This document shows positions 8,737 through 17,417 of a stretch of 64,000 nucleotides of DNA, one piece after another. Within the stretch, counting starts at the first letter, position 1; each line of letters starts with the position of its first letter. A program made the position numbers and the translations under genes. The notes under the pieces were generated by a model. The model made no database searches. It saw nothing but the letters and a program-made list of their open reading frames with translations, and was not told the origin of the DNA. Origin of the DNA: Bacillota bacterium (GTDB lineage: Bacteria; Bacillota; Clostridia; Peptostreptococcales; Anaerovoracaceae); NCBI GenBank assembly GCA_017557505.1, contig JAFYYP010000007.1, positions 62,001 through 126,000 of the forward strand, in the 5' to 3' direction.

Positions 8737-9054
8737 TTACAGCAGCGCGTTAAGCGCCTCCTTGAACGTCAGTTCGTCCACGGCGCCGTCGATGCGCTTC
8801 AGCATCTTGCCGTTCTTGAAGAACATAAAGCAGGGGATGCCGAGGACTCTGTTCTGGATGGCCAGCTTCTTGTGTTCGTCGACGTTGACCTTGCAGAAGC
8901 GGATGCCGTCATACTCCATGGCGCAGGCTTCGAAAACGGGGATCATGCTCCGGCAGGGACCGCACCAGTCGGCATAGAAGTCCACGACGGCGGCGGAAGA
9001 TCCCGTCGTGATGGGCCCGTAAGTTTCTTCAGTCAGATAAATGATATCGCTCAT
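8737..9054 (-). CDS. trxA: Thioredoxin
   Basis: 105-residue thiol-disulphide oxidoreductase of the cytoplasm. The redox centre is WCGPC (C31, C34) and the cis-Pro segment VLGIPCFMFF is present, with a Cys rather than the common Thr after the cis-proline. I start at ATG 9054 because GGAGG lies 8 nt upstream; the GTG at 9063 overlaps that ribosome binding site. It is first in a minus-strand unit with cls and the acetyltransferase, and is divergent from the M50 protease. Confidence 0.96.
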   Translation of the reverse strand: MSDIIYLTEETYGPITTGSSAAVVDFYADWCGPCRSMIPVFEACAMEYDGIRFCKVNVDEHKKLAIQNRVLGIPCFMFFKNGKMLKRIDGAVDELTFKEALNALL

Positions 9055-9084
9055 CGGTTTCACCTCCTGTCACGTTTGCAACAT

Positions 9085-9090
9085 ATTATA
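9085..9090 (-). promoter_or_regulatory. -10 box of the trxA-cls unit
   Basis: Perfect minus-strand TATAAT 31 nt upstream of the trxA start. The -35 region is weak, so this is called on the -10 and position only. Confidence 0.5.
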
Positions 9091-9149
9091 GCGATTCATC
9101 ATAACACGCATCGAAAGCCCTTGCAAGGGTAGCGCACCGGGCGAAAAGA

Positions 9150-9158
9150 TGGTATCAT
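9150..9158 (+). promoter_or_regulatory. Extended -10 promoter of the M50 protease operon
   Basis: TGGTATCAT, an extended -10 element with one mismatch, 20 nt upstream of the start codon at 9179 and followed by an AAGGAG ribosome binding site. Confidence 0.5.
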
Positions 9159-9178
9159 AAATCGTTAAGGAGTTTGCT

Positions 9179-9913
9179 ATGCAGAGATTTTTCGACAGAA
9201 GGGCGCTGCTGCTCATTCTGATCCTCATTTTCCTGGGACCTGTCCAGGCGATCATGAACAACGGACTGTCCGGCCTGACCGACTGGATCGTCAGTACGCT
9301 CATCACGATCCCGGGCATTATCGTCGGACTGTCGTTCCACGAATACGCCCACGCGATGGTCGCGTACAAGTGCGGCGACGTGACCCCGAAGATCATGGGC
9401 CGCTGCACGGTGGAACCGCAGGCGCACGTCGACCTGATGGGCATCCTGTCACTGCTGTTCATCGGCTTCGGCTGGGGCAAGCCCGTCGTCGTGAATCCGC
9501 GAAATTTCAGGAACAGAAGAAGAGACAGTATCCTCGTCGGCATCGCAGGGGTCACGATGAATTTCATCGTCGCGCTCGTGTTCGGGCTCATCCTGAAGAT
9601 CCTGGTGACCGTCGCGCCCGCCATTCTGACGACCAGCTTCGGCCATACGATCTTCATGGTGTTCTATTACGTGATCATCATCAACGTTTCGCTGATGCTG
9701 TTCAATCTGCTGCCGGTACCGCCGCTGGACGGCTTCAACGTCATCACGGAGATCTTCCATCTCGAAAACACGAAGTTCCATCACTTCGTGTACCGCAACA
9801 GCATGGTCATCCTGCTTGCGCTCATCATCCTGGACGTGCCGCACATGCTGCTGACCCGTCCGCTGTATGCCATCGTCAGTTCCATTACTGATACCATATT
9901 TCATATTTTTTAG
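9179..9913 (+). CDS. Site-2 protease family protein (peptidase M50)
   Basis: Intramembrane zinc metalloprotease of the small YwhC/Rip3-like type. 244 residues, mostly hydrophobic. The zinc motif HEYAH (H54, H58) lies in one membrane helix and the third ligand is in PPLDGFN (D184) in a later helix. The start ATG has AAGGAG at a good distance. The substrate is unknown. The gene leads a six-gene plus-strand run and is 12 nt before the M42 peptidase. Confidence 0.93.
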   Translation: MQRFFDRRALLLILILIFLGPVQAIMNNGLSGLTDWIVSTLITIPGIIVGLSFHEYAHAMVAYKCGDVTPKIMGRCTVEPQAHVDLMGILSLLFIGFGWGKPVVVNPRNFRNRRRDSILVGIAGVTMNFIVALVFGLILKILVTVAPAILTTSFGHTIFMVFYYVIIINVSLMLFNLLPVPPLDGFNVITEIFHLENTKFHHFVYRNSMVILLALIILDVPHMLLTRPLYAIVSSITDTIFHIF

Positions 9914-9925
9914 GAGATCTGTTTT

Positions 9926-10972
9926 ATGAAGACCAAAACTGTAAAGGATTATACCGATTACGCGGTCGAGAAGGCCTGCGAGCTCCTGGCGATCAACAGC
10001 CCGAGCGGCTACACCGATGAGGCGGCCGACTGGATCATCGCGCAGTTCAAGGAACTGGGCTACAAGGCGAAGAAGACCGTCAAGGGCGGCGTCACTGTTG
10101 ACCTCGGCGGCAAGAACGACAAGGACGGCCTGCTGATCATGGCGCACTTCGATACGCTGGGCGGCATGGTGCGCACCATCAAGGAAAACGGACGGCTGAA
10201 GCTCACGGCGCTGGGCAGCTTCCACTGCGAAACGGCCGAGACCGAGTGCTGCATCATCAAGACGAAGTTCTCCGGCGAGTACGAGGGAACCTATCAGGTC
10301 GAGAACGCTTCCGCCCACGTCAACGACGATCTGGCGGCAGCCAAGAGGGATTTCAAGACCATGGAAGTCGTGATCGACGAGGACGTCGACTGCGTCGAAG
10401 ACGTGCAGGCGCTGGGTATCCAGGCCGGCGACTTCGTATTCTTCGACCCGCGCACGAAGGTGACGAAGAGCGGCTACATCAAGAGCCGTTTCCTCGACGA
10501 CAAGCTGTGCTGCGGCATTTTCCTCGCGTTCGCGAAGTACTTGAAGGACAGCGGTAAAGTGCCGGAAAGACATTTATACATGCAGTTCACCTGCTTCGAG
10601 GAAGTCGGCCACGGCGCGGCGAGCTACTGCCCGAAGGGGGTCACCGAGATGCTGTCCGTCGACATGGGCTGCGTCGGCGAAGGCCTGACCTGCACTGAGC
10701 ACATGGTATCCATCTGCGCGAAAGACAGCTCCGGCCCGTACAACTACGCGGTCGTCAAGGGTCTGGAAGAGGCCGCGATCCGCGCGAAGGCGGATTACGC
10801 CGTGGACATCTATCCGAGCTACAGTTCGGATGCGTCCGTCGCGGTGTGCGCGGGCTTCGACGTCCGCCACGGGGTCATCGGCCCGGGCGTCTACGCGTCG
10901 CACGGTTATGAGAGAAGCCACAAGGACGGCGTATGCAACACGCTGCTCCTGCTGAACGAATACATTCAATAA
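9926..10972 (+). CDS. M42 family metallopeptidase (glutamyl aminopeptidase / endoglucanase M type)
   Basis: Cytoplasmic dinuclear-metal aminopeptidase, usually forming large tetrahedral assemblies that trim peptides. 348 residues. Visible motifs include MAHFDTLGGMV (first metal His-Asp), the SRFLDDKLCCG segment with bridging Asp, CFEEVGHGA (catalytic Glu pair), SVDMGC and the terminal SHGYERSHKDGV metal His. AGGAGA precedes the ATG. It follows the M50 protease by 12 nt, an arrangement that may allow peptides released from membranes to be degraded, though that is inference. Confidence 0.93.
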   Translation: MKTKTVKDYTDYAVEKACELLAINSPSGYTDEAADWIIAQFKELGYKAKKTVKGGVTVDLGGKNDKDGLLIMAHFDTLGGMVRTIKENGRLKLTALGSFHCETAETECCIIKTKFSGEYEGTYQVENASAHVNDDLAAAKRDFKTMEVVIDEDVDCVEDVQALGIQAGDFVFFDPRTKVTKSGYIKSRFLDDKLCCGIFLAFAKYLKDSGKVPERHLYMQFTCFEEVGHGAASYCPKGVTEMLSVDMGCVGEGLTCTEHMVSICAKDSSGPYNYAVVKGLEEAAIRAKADYAVDIYPSYSSDASVAVCAGFDVRHGVIGPGVYASHGYERSHKDGVCNTLLLLNEYIQ

Positions 10973-10993
10973 TCAAAAGGGGGTACTAACATC

Positions 10994-11929
10994 ATGGATT
11001 ACAGACAGTACAACATTGTAACGGAGCCCTGCCGCACCATGCGTGCGCTGGCCCGCCAGGCGTTGAAGGGCAGATGGCTCGAGAGCTTCATCTTCCTGAT
11101 CGTGATCGCGGCGATCACCTCGGTCCCGCCCATGATCCTCAACCGCACCGGTTCGCAGCTCCTGGGCTTCATCGCCAGCGTCTATTCGATGCTGATCGCA
11201 GGACCGCTCGCGCTGGGCTCGGCCTGGTATTTCCTGAAGCTGTTCCGCCAGAGGGCGGGCGGCCTGGACGACCTGAAGTACGGCTTTGCCTATGCACAGA
11301 AGGCGATCGTGCTCTACATTATCATGATCGTCAAGATCTTCCTGTGGTGCCTGCTGCTCATCGTGCCCGGCATCATCGCGGCCATCCGCTACAGCATGGC
11401 GTTCTACATCCTGGCCGATGACCCGAATAAGAACCCGGCCCAGTGCATCGCGGAAAGCTGCGAGCTCATGCGCGGCAACAAGTGGAAGTACTTCCTGCTG
11501 GGACTGAGCTTCATCGGCTGGTTCATCCTAGCAAGCATTCCGGAAGGCTCCGTGCGGACCGCGCTCATGCCCGACATGACGAACGTCAGCATGAGTTCGG
11601 CCATGGATCTGCAGGAGTACTTCAACACGGCGCTGAGAGTCGCTTCCAGCCCGCTCGTACTGCTGGCGTCGATCCCGACCTACATCGTGCAGGCCTATCA
11701 GAACACGGCGTACGTCTGCTTCTACGACCTGGCCAACGGCAACCTGTCCATCGGCAACTATGACTACGCGGCTGCGAACGGCAGAGTGGAAGATCCGTTT
11801 ACCGGCGAAGACGTGAAGTTCACAGATGTGCCGACGGAAGTCGTGCACGAAGACCTGCCTGAGACGTTCGACGATCCCGAGCTGAAGGCGGCAGAAGACA
11901 AATACAACGACAACATCTACGGAGAGTAA
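10994..11929 (+). CDS. DUF975 family membrane protein
   Basis: 311 residues. The N-terminus carries the typical RQALKGRW segment followed by five or six hydrophobic helices to about residue 250; the YSMAFYILADDPNKNPAQCIAES region and the later MRGNKWKYFLLGLSFIGW are characteristic of this family, which is common in Clostridia and has no established function. The C-terminal 60 residues are acidic and cytoplasmic in character. AAGGGGG lies before the start. It precedes the MurE-like ligase by only 3 nt. Confidence 0.88.
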   Translation: MDYRQYNIVTEPCRTMRALARQALKGRWLESFIFLIVIAAITSVPPMILNRTGSQLLGFIASVYSMLIAGPLALGSAWYFLKLFRQRAGGLDDLKYGFAYAQKAIVLYIIMIVKIFLWCLLLIVPGIIAAIRYSMAFYILADDPNKNPAQCIAESCELMRGNKWKYFLLGLSFIGWFILASIPEGSVRTALMPDMTNVSMSSAMDLQEYFNTALRVASSPLVLLASIPTYIVQAYQNTAYVCFYDLANGNLSIGNYDYAAANGRVEDPFTGEDVKFTDVPTEVVHEDLPETFDDPELKAAEDKYNDNIYGE

Positions 11930-11932
11930 GAG

Positions 11933-13438
11933 ATGAAGCGGGAGACCTTTCTCTATGAATACGTGGAGCTGCTGCGCGCGGAGGATATTCTGGACGCGGA
12001 ACCTTCGCGGGAGCTCGGCTTTACGTCCGTGCAGCATCTGACGTTCGACTCGAGGACCTGCGTCCCCGGGACGCTGTTCGTATGCAAAGGGGAGGGATTC
12101 AAACCCGAATACCTCGATAAGGCGTTCGAAGCCGGCGCGTTCTGCTACGTTTCGGAAGTGCGCTACGCTGGCGGAAAGCCTGCGATCGTCGTCTCGGACA
12201 TCCGCCGGGCCATGGCGCTGATGGCGGAGCTGTTCTACGGCACAGAGGAGCGGTCGTTCAAACTGATCGGACTGACCGGCACGAAGGGCAAATCCACGAC
12301 GCTTTATTTCATCAAGAGCGTGCTGGACGCCTGGTACGCCAAAGACGGCAAGCGCATCGGCTTCCTGTCGACGATCGATTCGTACGACGGCGTAGAGGAG
12401 TTCGAATCTCATCTCACGACGCCCGAGGCACTGACCCTGCACGAACACTTCCATCATGCGGAAACGGCCGGACTGCCGGCTTTTGTCATGGAGGTGTCGT
12501 CACAGGGGCTGAAATATGACAGAACGTACGGCGTGGAATTCGACGCCGGTGCGTTCCTGAACTACGGACTGGACCATGTGGGGAAAGGCGAACACACGGA
12601 CGAGGAGGACTACATCTCCTCGAAGCTGAAGTTCTTCAGCCAGTGCAAAAACGTCTTCCTGAACCTCGATACGGCCCGGCTGGAACGCATCATGGACGCC
12701 GCGAAGGACGCGGGCTGCCATATCATCACGTATTCGGCGCTGGGCAACCCGGAAGCGGATTTCCGCGCGGAAGACGTGCATAAAGAGAACGGCTGCACGG
12801 TTTTCACGCTGAAAAACCGTGAAAACGAACCCGTCATGACGTTCTCGATCAGCATCCCGGGTTCGTTCAACGTGGAGAACGCGATGGCGGCCATCCTTCT
12901 GTGCCGCTGGCTCGGCGTGCCCGCCGGCGTGATCGCGGACGGGCTGAAGGACGCGCGCGCCAAAGGCCGCATGGAAGTGTTCGAAAATAAGGAAAGGGAA
13001 GTGGTCGTCATCTCCGACTACGCCCATAACATCTTGAGCTTCGAAAAGCTGTATGAGGCGGTCCGCGAAGACTATCCCGGCTGGCGCGTCGAAGGCCTGT
13101 TCGGCTGCCCGGGCGGCAAGGGTCTGTCCCGCCGGACAGAGCTGCCGGAGGCGGTGGCGAAGTACGCGGACTTTGTATGGGTCACGGAAGAGGATCCCGG
13201 TCTGGACGACGTCTCCGCGATCTGCCGCACGCTGCAGGAAAACCTCGCGAAACACGGCTGCCCGTGCGAAATTGTGGAAGACAGGGAAGAGGCTGTGCGC
13301 AGAGCCATCACGGAGGCCAAGCCCAAGACGGTCATCGTCATGACAGGCAAAGGCCGCGAAGAATATATGCACCGGGGCAACGATTACGTGCCCATCGAGT
13401 CGGATTCCGCGATGGCGGAACGTTTTCTGGCAGAATAG
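11933..13438 (+). CDS. Mur ligase family protein, MurE-like
   Basis: ATP-dependent ligase resembling UDP-MurNAc-L-Ala-D-Glu:amino acid ligase. 501 residues with the three Mur domains: N-terminal nucleotide-sugar domain (FDSRTCVPGTLFVCKGEG), the ATP-binding domain with GTKGKST (about 115-121), the YAHN and the C-terminal Rossmann-like domain. At the place where DAP-type MurE has D-N-P-R, this protein reads EEDPG (about 419-423), lacking the arginine that contacts meso-DAP. So it may add lysine, another amino acid, or be a paralogue outside the main cell-wall route. It is not next to other mur genes. The start overlaps nothing and has GGAGAG upstream. Confidence 0.9.
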   Translation: MKRETFLYEYVELLRAEDILDAEPSRELGFTSVQHLTFDSRTCVPGTLFVCKGEGFKPEYLDKAFEAGAFCYVSEVRYAGGKPAIVVSDIRRAMALMAELFYGTEERSFKLIGLTGTKGKSTTLYFIKSVLDAWYAKDGKRIGFLSTIDSYDGVEEFESHLTTPEALTLHEHFHHAETAGLPAFVMEVSSQGLKYDRTYGVEFDAGAFLNYGLDHVGKGEHTDEEDYISSKLKFFSQCKNVFLNLDTARLERIMDAAKDAGCHIITYSALGNPEADFRAEDVHKENGCTVFTLKNRENEPVMTFSISIPGSFNVENAMAAILLCRWLGVPAGVIADGLKDARAKGRMEVFENKEREVVVISDYAHNILSFEKLYEAVREDYPGWRVEGLFGCPGGKGLSRRTELPEAVAKYADFVWVTEEDPGLDDVSAICRTLQENLAKHGCPCEIVEDREEAVRRAITEAKPKTVIVMTGKGREEYMHRGNDYVPIESDSAMAERFLAE

Positions 13439-13447
13439 GAGGCAGAG

Positions 13448-13804
13448 ATGAGCAGATTCAGCGTGATCGCGAGCAGGAATGGCGAAAGCCGCATGGTCGG
13501 CCGCTACGGGACGTTCGAAGACGCCTGCGGCGCGGCGGAAAGCATGCTCCGGCAGGGCAGCGGCCTGGGCTTCCATTTCAAGTGTAACATCCTGTGCGAC
13601 GACAAAGAGTTCTTCTGGGTGAATTCGGACGCCATCGGTACGGGGGAACTGGTGGATCTGCTGGACGAATGGAACCAGCTTGAGGATGAACCAGGCTATG
13701 CCGGCGCAGACCGGGACGGCAAGCGTGCCTGGGTGCGCGAAGCCTTAAGATCCGGCCGGCTGGTCGCGACAGGCGAAGCCGTGGCGATCATCCCGGAAGA
13801 ATAG
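13448..13804 (+). CDS. Small hypothetical protein
   Basis: 118 residues, soluble, unrecognised. The N-terminal half reads like a small alpha/beta domain (IASRNGESRMVGRYGTFEDA); the C-terminal half is acidic with a probable helix (ELVDLLDEWNQLED). No signal peptide, membrane helix or catalytic motif is evident. It is well supported as a gene by AGGAGG 6 nt before its ATG and by its 9-nt spacing to both neighbours, the MurE-like ligase and the cupin. Confidence 0.75.
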   Translation: MSRFSVIASRNGESRMVGRYGTFEDACGAAESMLRQGSGLGFHFKCNILCDDKEFFWVNSDAIGTGELVDLLDEWNQLEDEPGYAGADRDGKRAWVREALRSGRLVATGEAVAIIPEE

Positions 13805-13813
13805 GAGGCATCT

Positions 13814-14143
13814 ATGGTACTGAAATTCAAGGAGATGGATGACACCATCCAGCATGAGGCCAGGGGCGGCAAGGGAGATATCTTCTCGAAGCTTTTTGCG
13901 GACGATATGGTCAAGGTCATGGTCGGGCGGATGGCGCCCGGCTGCAGCATCGGCTTCCATCAGCATGAGGACAGCTGCGAGATGATCTACGTTCTGGAAG
14001 GGGAAGCGGACTTTCTGTACGATGACGGAACGGAGATCGTACGCGCCGGCGAGTGCCAGTATTGCCCGAAAGGACATTGGCATTCCATGCGGAACAACAG
14101 CGAGAAAGAAGTCATTTATTTCGCGGTCATCCCGAAACAATAG
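13814..14143 (+). CDS. Cupin domain protein
   Basis: 109-residue single-domain cupin. Cupin motif 1 is visible as GFHQHEDSCEMIYVLEGEADF (two His and a Glu for metal binding) and motif 2 as GECQYCPKGHWHSMRN with its His. Such proteins bind a metal and a small ligand; the particular function is unknown. AGGAGG lies before the ATG. It is the last gene of the 9179-14143 unit, followed by a strong terminator. Confidence 0.9.
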   Translation: MVLKFKEMDDTIQHEARGGKGDIFSKLFADDMVKVMVGRMAPGCSIGFHQHEDSCEMIYVLEGEADFLYDDGTEIVRAGECQYCPKGHWHSMRNNSEKEVIYFAVIPKQ

Positions 14144-14160
14144 TTTTCAGGCAATATAAA

Positions 14161-14195
14161 ACACAGGTCTGCTGCGGCGGACCTGTGTTTTTTTT
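14161..14195. terminator. Bidirectional terminator between cupin and 14201-14719 gene
   Basis: Perfect 9-bp stem ACACAGGTC / GACCTGTGT with a 10-nt loop. On the plus strand it is followed by a long T run; on the minus strand by TTTTATATT. It serves two convergent genes. Confidence 0.9.
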
Positions 14196-14200
14196 CTTTC

Positions 14201-14719
14201 TTACAGTTCGATCTTCTCGAAGCGGCCCAGGTTGTAGGAGATCTCTTCGGGCATCAGCTCCGGGAAACTATCCAGACCGTACTCGTGCGAGACGGCGCCG
14301 AGCTTTTCGGCCCGCATCTCGGTAAAGGCTTCCAGCAGGGTGCAGGGGTCGCCGTCGAGGGACGCGCCGGCCTCCTCGTGCAGCCAATTCCTCAGTTTGT
14401 ACAGCTCTGCGATGAAGTCTTCGCGGTTCTGCGCTTCATCCAAGTCCTCAGCCAGCAGGAGCAGTCGCTGTTCCATGGCGTCGAGGGCTTCCGTCAGATC
14501 TTCGGCGGAAAGCTCTTCAGGGATGGCATTCATTAGCTCCGCCAGATAATTCTCCGCAAATTCTCCCGCGTTTTCCGCGCGGATGGCAGAAAGCGCATGG
14601 CGGAACAGGTCCTCGGAGATCTCTTCGTCAGCCTCCATCAGGTCCGCCAGTTGTTCGAAATATTCCACGTCTTCCGGACGGTCGATCTCCAGAAGTTCGT
14701 ATAATTCTTTTTCAGTCAT
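14201..14719 (-). CDS. Acidic hypothetical protein
   Basis: 172 residues from ATG 14719, which has GGGAG upstream; a longer reading to 14941 would run through the pepF start and the divergent promoters and is rejected. The protein is strongly acidic and apparently all-helical, with Leu/Glu/Ala-rich segments and no Cys. There is no signal peptide, membrane helix or recognisable motif. It is divergent from pepF and ends at the shared terminator. I do not recognise a family; it could be a helical-repeat binding protein. Confidence 0.7.
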   Translation of the reverse strand: MTEKELYELLEIDRPEDVEYFEQLADLMEADEEISEDLFRHALSAIRAENAGEFAENYLAELMNAIPEELSAEDLTEALDAMEQRLLLLAEDLDEAQNREDFIAELYKLRNWLHEEAGASLDGDPCTLLEAFTEMRAEKLGAVSHEYGLDSFPELMPEEISYNLGRFEKIEL

Positions 14720-14753
14720 TTTTCTTCTCCCAAAAACGCTTGAATTCCTTATA

Positions 14754-14786
14754 ATTATACCATTTGCAAAGAATCTGTGGTATAAT
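14754..14786. promoter_or_regulatory. Face-to-back extended -10 promoters of pepF and the acidic protein gene
   Basis: Plus-strand TGGTATAAT (14778-14786) drives pepF; minus-strand TGGTATAAT (14762-14754) drives the 14201-14719 gene. Together they form a perfect 9-bp inverted repeat with a 15-nt centre. Neither has a good -35. Because the two sites overlap in the -35 zone, RNA polymerase binding at one should block the other. Confidence 0.65.
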
Positions 14787-14819
14787 ATTTTGGTTAATTT
14801 TGACCTTGGAGGTACCCAC

Positions 14820-16610
14820 ATGGCAAAGGACAGAAAAGACACACCCATAGAATACACCTGGAACATCGAAGCGATGTATGAGATGGCTTCCGGATGCGAG
14901 AAAGACCTGCAGGCCTGCCTGGAGCTCGCGGAAAAGTACAAGGAGTATCAGGGCAGCCTGGACAACGGTCCCAAGACGCTGCTGGCTGCGCTGCGCGACA
15001 GGGATACGATCGAACGCAAGCTCAGCAAGGCTGCGAATTACGCGTTCCTGAGAAAGTGCGAAGACAACCGCGTCGCGGAATTCCAGGCTCTTTCGGACAG
15101 GGCGATGATGACCGTCGGCCGCGTGCTGGAAGCGACGAGCTTCTTCGAACCGGAGCTGGCGGGCATTCCTGAGGATAAACTGCGCGGTTGGATCGAAGCC
15201 GAACCCGGTCTTGCCGTCTATGCGCACTTCCTGGACGAGATCGTGCGCAAGCGCGCGCACATCCTCTCGAACGAAGAGGAAAAGCTGCTGGCGCAGCTGA
15301 CGGAAGTTTCCCAGGTCATGGACGATACCTACACCATGCTGTCCGACGCGGACTTCAAGTTCGGCACCATCCTTGACGACAAGGGTGAAGAGGTCGAAGT
15401 GACCCACGGAAGCTACATCGGTCTGCTGAACAGCAAGGACAGAAGGGTGCGTAGAGAGGCGTACGAGCACATGTACGCGCAGTACGAGGCCTACCGCAAC
15501 ACCGTGGCTTCGCTGTACTCCTACAGCGTCAAACAGGACGTAGCTATGGCGCGCATCCGCAAGTTCGGATCCTCGCTCGAAGGCGCCGTGTTCGACGACA
15601 ACGTTTCGACCGACGTGTACAACAACCTGATCGACGTGGTCAACGCCCATCTGCCGGCCATGCACCGCTACGTGGCGCTGCGCAAGAAGCTGCTGGGTCT
15701 CGAAGACCTCGCCATGTACGACATCTACGTGCCCGTGATGGATACGCCTGAAGAGGACATCCCGTACGAGACGGCACAGGCTATCATCGACGAGGCGCTG
15801 ACGCCTCTGGGCGCCGAATACAGACAGATCGTCCGCGACGCGTTCGCGAGCCGCTGGGCGGACGTCTACGAAAACGAAGGAAAGACGAGCGGGGCGTTCT
15901 CCGCGGGCTGCTACGACAGTATCCCGTACATCCTGCTCAATTACAATAACAAGCTGGACGACGTGTTTACCGTCATCCACGAGATGGGCCACTCCATGCA
16001 GACCTGGTATTCCAACCACAATCAGGAGCCTGTTAATGCAGAGTACCCGATCTTCACGGCGGAAGTCGCGAGCACGGTGAACGAATCGCTGCTGTACCGC
16101 CACCTGATCGCCAACGCGAAGGACGACCTGCAGAAGGCCTACCTCATCAACCAGTACCTGGACGGCTTCAAGGGCACGATCTTCCGTCAGACGCAGTTCG
16201 CGGAATTCGAACGCGACGTGCACGCGGCGATGGAGGCGGGCGATATGCCCACGTGCGATTCCCTGTGCGAGCTGTACGGGCAGCTGAACGCGAAGTACTA
16301 CGGGCCGGACGTCAATTACGACGATCACATCGCCATCGAATGGGCGCGCATCCCGCACTTCTATAACGCTTTCTACGTGTACAAATACGCGACCGGCTAC
16401 TCCGCCGCGACGGCGATCTCCAAGAAGATCCTCGAAGAGGGGCAGCCGGCAGCGGACAACTATATCAAGTTTCTGAAGTCCGGCGGCTGCGACTACCCGA
16501 TCGAACTGCTGAAACTCGCCGGCGTGGACATGAGCACCACAGAGCCCATCGAGGCTGCAATGGCAACGTTTGAAGAGCTTCTGGACGAACTGGAAAGACT
16601 GATTGGTTAA
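14820..16610 (+). CDS. pepF: Oligoendopeptidase F
   Basis: Cytoplasmic M3B zinc metallopeptidase cleaving oligopeptides of moderate length. 596 residues from ATG 14820, preceded by GGAGG; the family's usual length is about 600. The zinc motif is HEMGH (387-391) in VIHEMGHSMQTWYSN with the third ligand Glu in the following FTAEVASTVNE segment. The N-terminal half is the helical lid typical of the family. An earlier in-frame start at 14583 would cross the promoter and the divergent gene. It leads the operon through valS. Confidence 0.97.
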   Translation: MAKDRKDTPIEYTWNIEAMYEMASGCEKDLQACLELAEKYKEYQGSLDNGPKTLLAALRDRDTIERKLSKAANYAFLRKCEDNRVAEFQALSDRAMMTVGRVLEATSFFEPELAGIPEDKLRGWIEAEPGLAVYAHFLDEIVRKRAHILSNEEEKLLAQLTEVSQVMDDTYTMLSDADFKFGTILDDKGEEVEVTHGSYIGLLNSKDRRVRREAYEHMYAQYEAYRNTVASLYSYSVKQDVAMARIRKFGSSLEGAVFDDNVSTDVYNNLIDVVNAHLPAMHRYVALRKKLLGLEDLAMYDIYVPVMDTPEEDIPYETAQAIIDEALTPLGAEYRQIVRDAFASRWADVYENEGKTSGAFSAGCYDSIPYILLNYNNKLDDVFTVIHEMGHSMQTWYSNHNQEPVNAEYPIFTAEVASTVNESLLYRHLIANAKDDLQKAYLINQYLDGFKGTIFRQTQFAEFERDVHAAMEAGDMPTCDSLCELYGQLNAKYYGPDVNYDDHIAIEWARIPHFYNAFYVYKYATGYSAATAISKKILEEGQPAADNYIKFLKSGGCDYPIELLKLAGVDMSTTEPIEAAMATFEELLDELERLIG

Positions 16611-16611
16611 C

Positions 16612-17412
16612 ATGAAAAATATTTACGTCTACCGCAATCCCGGCGCCGATACGGCTGCCGTTGCGGACGAACTGAAGGAAAAACTGAAAGCTGCCGGCTT
16701 TACCGTCCCGGAGGAATTCGGCCCTGAAGTCGAATTTGTCTGCGTGGTCGGCGGCGACGGCACGTTCATGCACGGGCTGCGCGAGTGCGGCTTTCCCGAC
16801 ATTCCGTTCGTGGGGGTCAACACGGGGCATCTTGGCTTCTTCCAGGAGTTCCAGCCCGAAGACCTCGACAAGCTGGTCGACCTTATCCGCACGGAAGAGT
16901 TCCGCGTACAGCGCCACCGCCTGCTGAAGGCGACGGTCCGCACGGACGACGGGCATGAGCATTATTTCCGCGGGCTGACGGACGTCATCTTCCGCGGCAG
17001 CATCTCGAAAGTGACCCACCTGAACCTCTCGATCGGCGACAACTTCATCGAGAAGTTCTCCGGCGACGGCATCCTGATCTCCTCGTCTGCGGGCAGCACG
17101 GCCTACAACTATTCGCTGGGCGGCAGCATCGTCGATCCGCGGGTCGCGCTGCTGCAGATCACGCCGATGGCGCCGATGAACACGACCGTGTTCCGCAGCT
17201 TCACGTCGAGCATCCTCGTACCGCCCGGTCTGGACGTACACATCTTCCCGGACCGCAATTTCAAGGACAGCGGTTATCTGATCGTCGACGGGGAAGAGTA
17301 CTTCTTCGAACACGTGGAAGACGTTTCCGTGGATCTGGCGACGGACGAGATCCAGCTCGTACGGCTGGCAGACTACGACTTCTGGTCGAAGGTCATGTCG
17401 AAGTTCCTGTAA
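16612..17412 (+). CDS. nadK: NAD kinase
   Basis: Phosphorylates NAD to NADP, the only route to NADP in most bacteria. 266 residues. The signature GGDGTF (47-52) and NTGHLGFF are followed by the Gly-rich SGDGILISSSAGSTAYNYS segment. The ATG at 16612 overlaps nothing; it begins one base after the pepF stop and has only a weak ribosome binding site, so coupling to pepF translation is likely. A TTG at 16603 is possible but lies inside pepF without better support. Confidence 0.96.
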   Translation: MKNIYVYRNPGADTAAVADELKEKLKAAGFTVPEEFGPEVEFVCVVGGDGTFMHGLRECGFPDIPFVGVNTGHLGFFQEFQPEDLDKLVDLIRTEEFRVQRHRLLKATVRTDDGHEHYFRGLTDVIFRGSISKVTHLNLSIGDNFIEKFSGDGILISSSAGSTAYNYSLGGSIVDPRVALLQITPMAPMNTTVFRSFTSSILVPPGLDVHIFPDRNFKDSGYLIVDGEEYFFEHVEDVSVDLATDEIQLVRLADYDFWSKVMSKFL

Positions 17413-17417
17413 AGCCT

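Noticed and set aside
14583..14819. Extended pepF start
   Set aside because: Would cross the divergent promoters and the opposite gene; GGAGG precedes ATG 14820.
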